Assembly (NCBI RefSeq): GCF_000196795.1
Contig: NC_014259.1
Span: 3,348,001-3,412,000, forward strand
DNA: 64,000 nucleotides
Direction of reading: 5' to 3'
Origin: Acinetobacter oleivorans DR1
GTDB lineage: Bacteria > Pseudomonadota > Gammaproteobacteria > Pseudomonadales > Moraxellaceae
Part shown: positions 61,623 to 64,000 of the stretch, piece after piece
How the letters are laid out: each line of letters begins with the position of its first letter
Position numbering within the stretch: the stretch's first letter is position 1
Program-made: the position numbers and the translations under genes
Notes under the pieces: generated by a model
Told to the model about the DNA's origin: nothing
What the model saw: the letters and a program-made list of their open reading frames with translations, nothing else
Database searches by the model: none

Positions 61623-62324
61623 CTATTTAATATAGCTATTCTTTTTAAAAACTTGTTGAAAACTTAAAGGAATATTTTGTGTATTAGGAATATGCCCAAA
61701 GAAATGCTCATCTTTTGTTTGGAAAAAAATATCAAAGCTTTGACTCATAAATGGATCGACTTCACTTTGTTTTTGGTAAATTGGTGTAAGCCTATTGATA
61801 TAATAATTGATCCAATCAACTTGATTTGAAAAATAAGAATAATCTTTAAGGTCAAAATATAGGCTATTCAAGTTATCCGCAATCAATTCTACATTTGGAT
61901 GAAACAACCAAATAATAATCTCCATAGGAGAAACTTTTTTCAGCGTATGCTGAGATGTTTTATCAAATCTTTCAATTTTATATAATTGCGCACCAGATTG
62001 ACTATAACTAGTACAAAGTAGTTTTCCATTATGAACTTGATCAAGGTCTTGACCTAATTCTAAGGTACGTATTCTCTTAGAAATATCTAGACATTCAGGT
62101 AAAGTTATTAATTTAGATTTTGCTATATTTTTAAATATATCAACTGATTGCTGAACCACTCTTGATTCACCCGTACCAGTAATAATACCTTGCTCCCAAG
62201 CATATAACTTCGAGTAATGTGTAGTAGAAAGTTCAACATCTAAGGTTTCATTTACAGTTACTCTTTTATTGTCAACTGCAACAATAATGCTATCGTTTAA
62301 TTGAATAGCTAAGATGAAAGTCAT
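61623..62324 (-). CDS. Unknown protein with proteasome-like N-terminus
   Basis: 233 residues. The start MTFILAIQLNDSIIVAVDNKRVT resembles the first strands of Ntn hydrolases such as HslV or 20S beta subunits (T-IL-I---D-I-VA-D-R), and IITGTGESRVVQQ fits the next turn. The remainder is helical and not recognised. A Thr2 could serve as nucleophile after Met removal, which is speculation. Divergent from the VgrG-tail gene; a 16-bp palindrome touches its start codon. Confidence 0.65.
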   Translation of the reverse strand: MTFILAIQLNDSIIVAVDNKRVTVNETLDVELSTTHYSKLYAWEQGIITGTGESRVVQQSVDIFKNIAKSKLITLPECLDISKRIRTLELGQDLDQVHNGKLLCTSYSQSGAQLYKIERFDKTSQHTLKKVSPMEIIIWLFHPNVELIADNLNSLYFDLKDYSYFSNQVDWINYYINRLTPIYQKQSEVDPFMSQSFDIFFQTKDEHFFGHIPNTQNIPLSFQQVFKKNSYIK

Positions 62325-62339
62325 ATTTTACGTAAAATA
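62324..62339. promoter_or_regulatory. 16-bp perfect palindrome at a start codon
   Basis: TATTTTACGTAAAATA spans 62324-62339, overlapping the first base of the leftward ATG and lying 82 bp before the VgrG-tail gene. Possible operator for the divergent pair. Confidence 0.4.
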
Positions 62340-62421
62340 ACGAGACATTTGATATACATTTATTTTAGGCTATATCTATGCAAAGTTCTGAATATTTTTT
62401 TTATAAAAATTGAGGTTATTG

Positions 62422-63108
62422 ATGGCTGGTGGTTCTCAAATTATTATTAATAAAGATGGTATTACCCTGATTACACCAGGAAAATTTGAGCCGAAAGCTG
62501 GACAACACCTTTTTAAAGGCGGTGAAAAGGCTAATTTTTCTTTGCCAGAAATCCCTAATGTTCAATCTCCTTTTAGTAATAAATTAGATGTTTATAATCT
62601 ATTTAAGGAAACATCTAATATTAAATATTCTGTTTTACATTCAAATGGACAAGTAAAAACTGGCTTCCTTGACCAGTATGGTAGGACTGGACGTATCAGA
62701 TCACAGGAACAGGAAAAAGTTAAAGTTCTGATTGGTGGCGATGAATGGCACTATTATATTAGCCGTTTCGGTGGAACTATTGAGGATAATACTTATATTA
62801 AATTCCTAGATTTTGTAGGAGATCCTATACCAAATTTAGAATTTAACTTAAGTGATGATAATAATAAAACTCTTATGGAATGCAGGACAAATAATGATGG
62901 TGAAGCAGTATTTGTATGTCCTAAAGATGACTTTCCAATCCTATCCGTTAAAAGTTTAATTACCAATGAATTTAAGCCAATACTAAGAATAGAAAATAAC
63001 TTAGTAAGAGAAATAATTTTAGTAAGTCCTAAGATCTTAAAAGAAATCGATTTATTACAAGAAACAGATGAGAAAGGCGATTATTTAAGAAGTAACTATC
63101 ATAAATAA
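62422..63108 (+). CDS. Orphan VgrG C-terminal-type protein (T6SS)
   Basis: 228 residues from ATG 62422 with GAGG 6 nt upstream, so a true start rather than a broken vgrG. Residues 2-35 (AGGSQIIINKDGITLITPGK, then FEPKAGQHLFKGGE) match the end of the DUF2345 region of Acinetobacter VgrG spike proteins. Next comes SVLHSNGQVKTGFLDQYGRTGRI with VKVLIGGDEW, a repeated motif in VgrG tails, and a transthyretin/CarboxypepD-like module (DPIPNLEFNLSDDNNKT). It lacks the trimeric spike core, so it might dock cargo to another VgrG. Upstream of a putative effector by 33 nt. Confidence 0.75.
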   Translation: MAGGSQIIINKDGITLITPGKFEPKAGQHLFKGGEKANFSLPEIPNVQSPFSNKLDVYNLFKETSNIKYSVLHSNGQVKTGFLDQYGRTGRIRSQEQEKVKVLIGGDEWHYYISRFGGTIEDNTYIKFLDFVGDPIPNLEFNLSDDNNKTLMECRTNNDGEAVFVCPKDDFPILSVKSLITNEFKPILRIENNLVREIILVSPKILKEIDLLQETDEKGDYLRSNYHK

Positions 63109-63141
63109 TTGAATATTCAAAAAGTATTGTGAGTGATAAAG

Positions 63142-63921
63142 ATGGCAAATGAACAGAAAGATTTACAACAGAAAGTAAACCAAAATGGTAGGCCTGTTTC
63201 AGTGTTTACTAGAGAACATCTCGAAACAGCTGCTAATGTAGCCTCAGAATCTTCAGATATATTAGGTTATTTAAAAGATGGAACTTCTGTTGTAGATAAT
63301 TACAATTTTAGATGGGGTCTTATCCACTCAAAAAATACGCCTTTGTTTAGTAAAGAAAGGTTAGAAAAAGCTAGGGAATTCCGATTTTATAAAGAAAATC
63401 CTCAGACAGGACGAATTTTTAAAGGTAATCAGCATACAAAAGTATTCGATACTAAAAAATTCGGAACCAAGATTGATAAATTAGGGTCAAAAGCAGGTAA
63501 TTTTGGAGATGGAGTAGAGTTAGCATTAGCTATTGTCGATAGAAACCCTGAAGCCCTTGCAACAAAATCTTCTACATTAGTGCTATCTAAAGCTGGAGAA
63601 AAAACGGGTGAAGTTGCTGGACTTGCTGCTGCTGGAAAATGTGCAAAAGTAGCAATAAAACGGTTAGATCCTAGAAAAGCTACAGTTGTTGGTCTCACCT
63701 GTGCTGGTGCAGCCATAGGTGTGAAATACTGGTTAAAAGACAAAGGAGATGAGTTAGGAAATACGGTTGGAAAAACAAAGACTGCTATAGAGGCAGCTCA
63801 AGGCGTTCTCGATGCAGTAGACATATTGGATCAAGTTGAGACAAAAGCGGCTGAGAGAGAGAGACAAGAGGCTATAAAAAAAGATCCAATGGTAGAATGG
63901 CATATAGTTGGAGCAGATTAA
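63142..63921 (+). CDS. Putative T6SS cargo effector
   Basis: 259 residues. The N-terminal half is polar; residues about 150-200 hold a Gly/Ala-rich amphipathic stretch (GEVAGLAAAGKCAKVAI, then VGLTCAGAAIGVKYWL) like glycine-zipper or pore-forming segments. No enzyme motif or PAAR domain recognised. Placement between a VgrG-tail gene and an exported protein suggests effector. A GTG at 63133 would add three residues. Confidence 0.55.
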   Translation: MANEQKDLQQKVNQNGRPVSVFTREHLETAANVASESSDILGYLKDGTSVVDNYNFRWGLIHSKNTPLFSKERLEKAREFRFYKENPQTGRIFKGNQHTKVFDTKKFGTKIDKLGSKAGNFGDGVELALAIVDRNPEALATKSSTLVLSKAGEKTGEVAGLAAAGKCAKVAIKRLDPRKATVVGLTCAGAAIGVKYWLKDKGDELGNTVGKTKTAIEAAQGVLDAVDILDQVETKAAERERQEAIKKDPMVEWHIVGAD

Positions 63922-63938
63922 TTTAAAAGAGATATATT

Positions 63939-64000
63939 ATGAATTTAAAGTATTTAATGATTTCTAGCCTCATAAGTATATTTTTATTAGGTAGTGCAGG
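63939..64000 (+). CDS. Exported protein, N-terminus only (partial)
   Basis: ATG at 63939 with AAGAGA upstream opens MNLKYLMISSLISIFLLGSAG, a signal peptide, and is cut by the window end. It is 17 nt behind the putative effector gene, the usual place and export signal for a periplasmic immunity protein; that role is inference. Confidence 0.65.
   Translation, partial: MNLKYLMISSLISIFLLGSA

Overview
The window looks like chromosomal DNA of Acinetobacter, most likely the A. baumannii / calcoaceticus complex. The grounds are AT-rich sequence, an adjacent response regulator and sensor kinase matching BfmR (aspartate 58) and BfmS, a fused nuoCD inside a complete 13-gene nuo operon, a class Ia nrdA with two ATP-cones, a darcynin-family gene and VgrG-type sequence at the right end. 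No rRNA, tRNA, CRISPR array or intact insertion sequence was seen.

Layout. 1-3.4 kb: two neighbouring leftward genes for large exported proteins that share a short motif after the signal peptide; the first runs off the left edge. 3.6-24.6 kb: housekeeping genes mixed with small lineage genes: dcd, two LysE-family exporters, a DUF2062 protein, a lipoprotein related to MTA/SAH nucleosidase, apbC (mrp), a repetitive hydrophilin-like protein, metG, a small EF-hand/lipoprotein pair, a TetR-MFS-HlyD efflux operon with a clear operator palindrome, a PLP enzyme, an HI0933-family flavoprotein, a mechanosensitive-channel-like protein, fpr with a divergent LysR gene, a cold-shock-domain protein and upp. 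24.7-39.8 kb: the leftward operon nuoA-B-CD-E-F-G-H-I-J-K-L-M-N (respiratory complex I), tightly packed with 4-nt overlaps. 40.2-44.5 kb: a MASE1-type diguanylate cyclase, a small conserved gene, then bfmS and bfmR. 45-49.4 kb: nrdA and nrdB, preceded by a DnaA box and a candidate NrdR box pair, with a 44-residue membrane ORF between them.

The most interesting part is 49.4-57.45 kb. The last codons of nrdB (49400-49448) recur as a decayed copy at 57399-57447. They bracket about 8 kb encoding a TauE/SafE permease, a haem-oxygenase-fold putative metal oxygenase, a class I aminotransferase, a two-Rossmann flavoprotein, a cupin, an extra AFG1/ZapE-like ATPase and an ArgP-like LysR regulator. I read this as a genomic island inserted at the 3' end of nrdB, carrying what may be an undescribed small-molecule pathway built from an amino acid. 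No integrase remains.

57.5-64 kb is accessory: phzF-like and LysR genes in divergent orientation, two small membrane proteins, a TetR gene divergent from darcynin across two palindromes, a protein with a proteasome-like N-terminus, and a probable type VI secretion cargo module: an orphan VgrG C-terminal domain, a putative effector, and the start of an exported protein that may be its immunity partner, cut by the window edge.

All calls come from reading sequence and translations; no database search was run. Family names rest on remembered motifs, and identities for unnamed genes are inference.
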